Shown: positions 63,715-64,000 of the stretch, piece after piece
Layout: every line of letters begins with the position of its first letter
Position numbering within the stretch: the stretch's first letter is position 1
Origin: Polaromonas sp.
GTDB lineage: Bacteria > Pseudomonadota > Gammaproteobacteria > Burkholderiales > Burkholderiaceae_C
DNA length: 64,000 nucleotides
NCBI GenBank assembly: GCA_025362315.1
Contig: JANYGP010000098.1
Coordinates: 62,001-126,000 of the forward strand
Direction: 5' to 3'
Position numbers and translations under genes: made by a program
Notes under the pieces: generated by a model
The model's database searches: none
Seen by the model: only the letters and a program-made list of their open reading frames with translations
What the model was told of the DNA's origin: nothing

Positions 63715-64000
63715 TCAACCCGCAGTTAACGCAATACCTTTGAATTCTCTGTTCTTGACGGATTCAGCGATCCGCTTTTGCCATTGCGCTGGCCCCGTGA
63801 TGTGCGCGCTTGTACCGCCAGAGTCAACTGCTACTGTGACAGGCATGTCCACCACGTCAAATTCATAAATCGCCTCCATACCCAGATCGGCAAATCCAAC
63901 AACCTTGGCATGTTTGATGGCTTTGGACACCAGGTACGCCGCTCCGCCGACGGCCATCAAATAGGCGCTTTGGTGTTTCTTGATGGCAGCAATGCCTTCA
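63715..64000 (-). CDS. Fumarate hydratase class I, C-terminal part (cut by window end)
   Basis: The last 95 codons of an iron-sulfur class I fumarase, which interconverts fumarate and malate. EGIAAIKKHQSAYLMAVGG-AAYLVSKAIK and GFADLGMEAIYEFDV-VDMPVTVAVDS are conserved beta-domain segments of this family; class I tartrate dehydratase beta subunits are similar but separate. The frame is open to the window end; the FeS-ligand N-terminal domain lies outside. Confidence 0.9.
   Translation of the reverse strand, partial: EGIAAIKKHQSAYLMAVGGAAYLVSKAIKHAKVVGFADLGMEAIYEFDVVDMPVTVAVDSGGTSAHITGPAQWQKRIAESVKNREFKGIALTAG

Overview
The window reads as chromosomal DNA of a betaproteobacterium of the order Burkholderiales, most likely family Comamonadaceae (Rhodoferax/Polaromonas/Limnohabitans type). 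This is inferred from a Bug-type solute-binding protein, the gene order pyrG-kdsA-eno-ftsB, the CcoI and Fnr types, and a dispersed GGGCGCAAGCAGCT-type repeat of a kind I recall from that family. I saw no rRNA, tRNA, CRISPR array, insertion sequence or prophage. Two genes are cut by the window edges: an NRAMP-type metal transporter at the left and a class I fumarase at the right.

Layout. 0.5-13.4 kb is a purine module: a Tsx-like porin, xanthine dehydrogenase xdhAB, a four-gene BMP/ABC importer, adenine deaminase, a YhhQ-type transporter and guanine deaminase. Together they would import purines and funnel adenine and guanine to urate. 13.4-31.6 kb is mostly housekeeping and unknown genes: an exonuclease-domain protein, DUF898, an M48 protease, SUI1, dusA, a BciB/FrhB-like flavoprotein, sbcB, an AEC carrier with an in-frame stop, a Bug protein, xerD, a ferritin-like DUF455 protein, gamma-carbonic anhydrase, hslO, ftsB and eno. 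31.6-36.9 kb holds pyrG and kdsA, a MntA/HepT toxin-antitoxin pair wedged between kdsA and eno, then coaBC and dut.

36.9-47 kb is a region of decay. Intact genes (glycine-zipper lipoprotein, CYTH-CHAD protein, PAP2 phosphatase, cbpMA, two UspA proteins) alternate with remains of an aldo/keto reductase, a VIT-family transporter, a FadD-type ligase, a nitroreductase, an ArcD-type antiporter and a P-type ATPase. There is also an apparent DUF599-MgtA fusion. The loss mode is mainly internal deletion plus point stops and frameshifts. 47.8-57.4 kb is a complete cbb3 oxidase locus (ccoIS, ccoNOQP, ccoGH, a small membrane protein, fnr, a SafE/UreH-like protein). Three FNR-type palindromes fit oxygen control of it and of the adjacent usp gene. 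57.4-61.4 kb is a potFGHI polyamine importer. The right end has an EamA transporter head-to-head with a GGCT-like gene, a Gly/Ser-repeat lipoprotein and fumarase.

The most unusual signal is a dispersed palindromic repeat of about 45 bp. I find about 16 copies, and about half lie inside reading frames (xdhA twice, xdhB, guaD, a DUF455 gene, coaBC, eamA). They leave similar peptides in unrelated proteins, and xdhA carries a second, different repeat as an in-frame insert of about 26 codons. The HepT toxin carries Arg in place of the catalytic His of its R-X4-H-X-Y motif.
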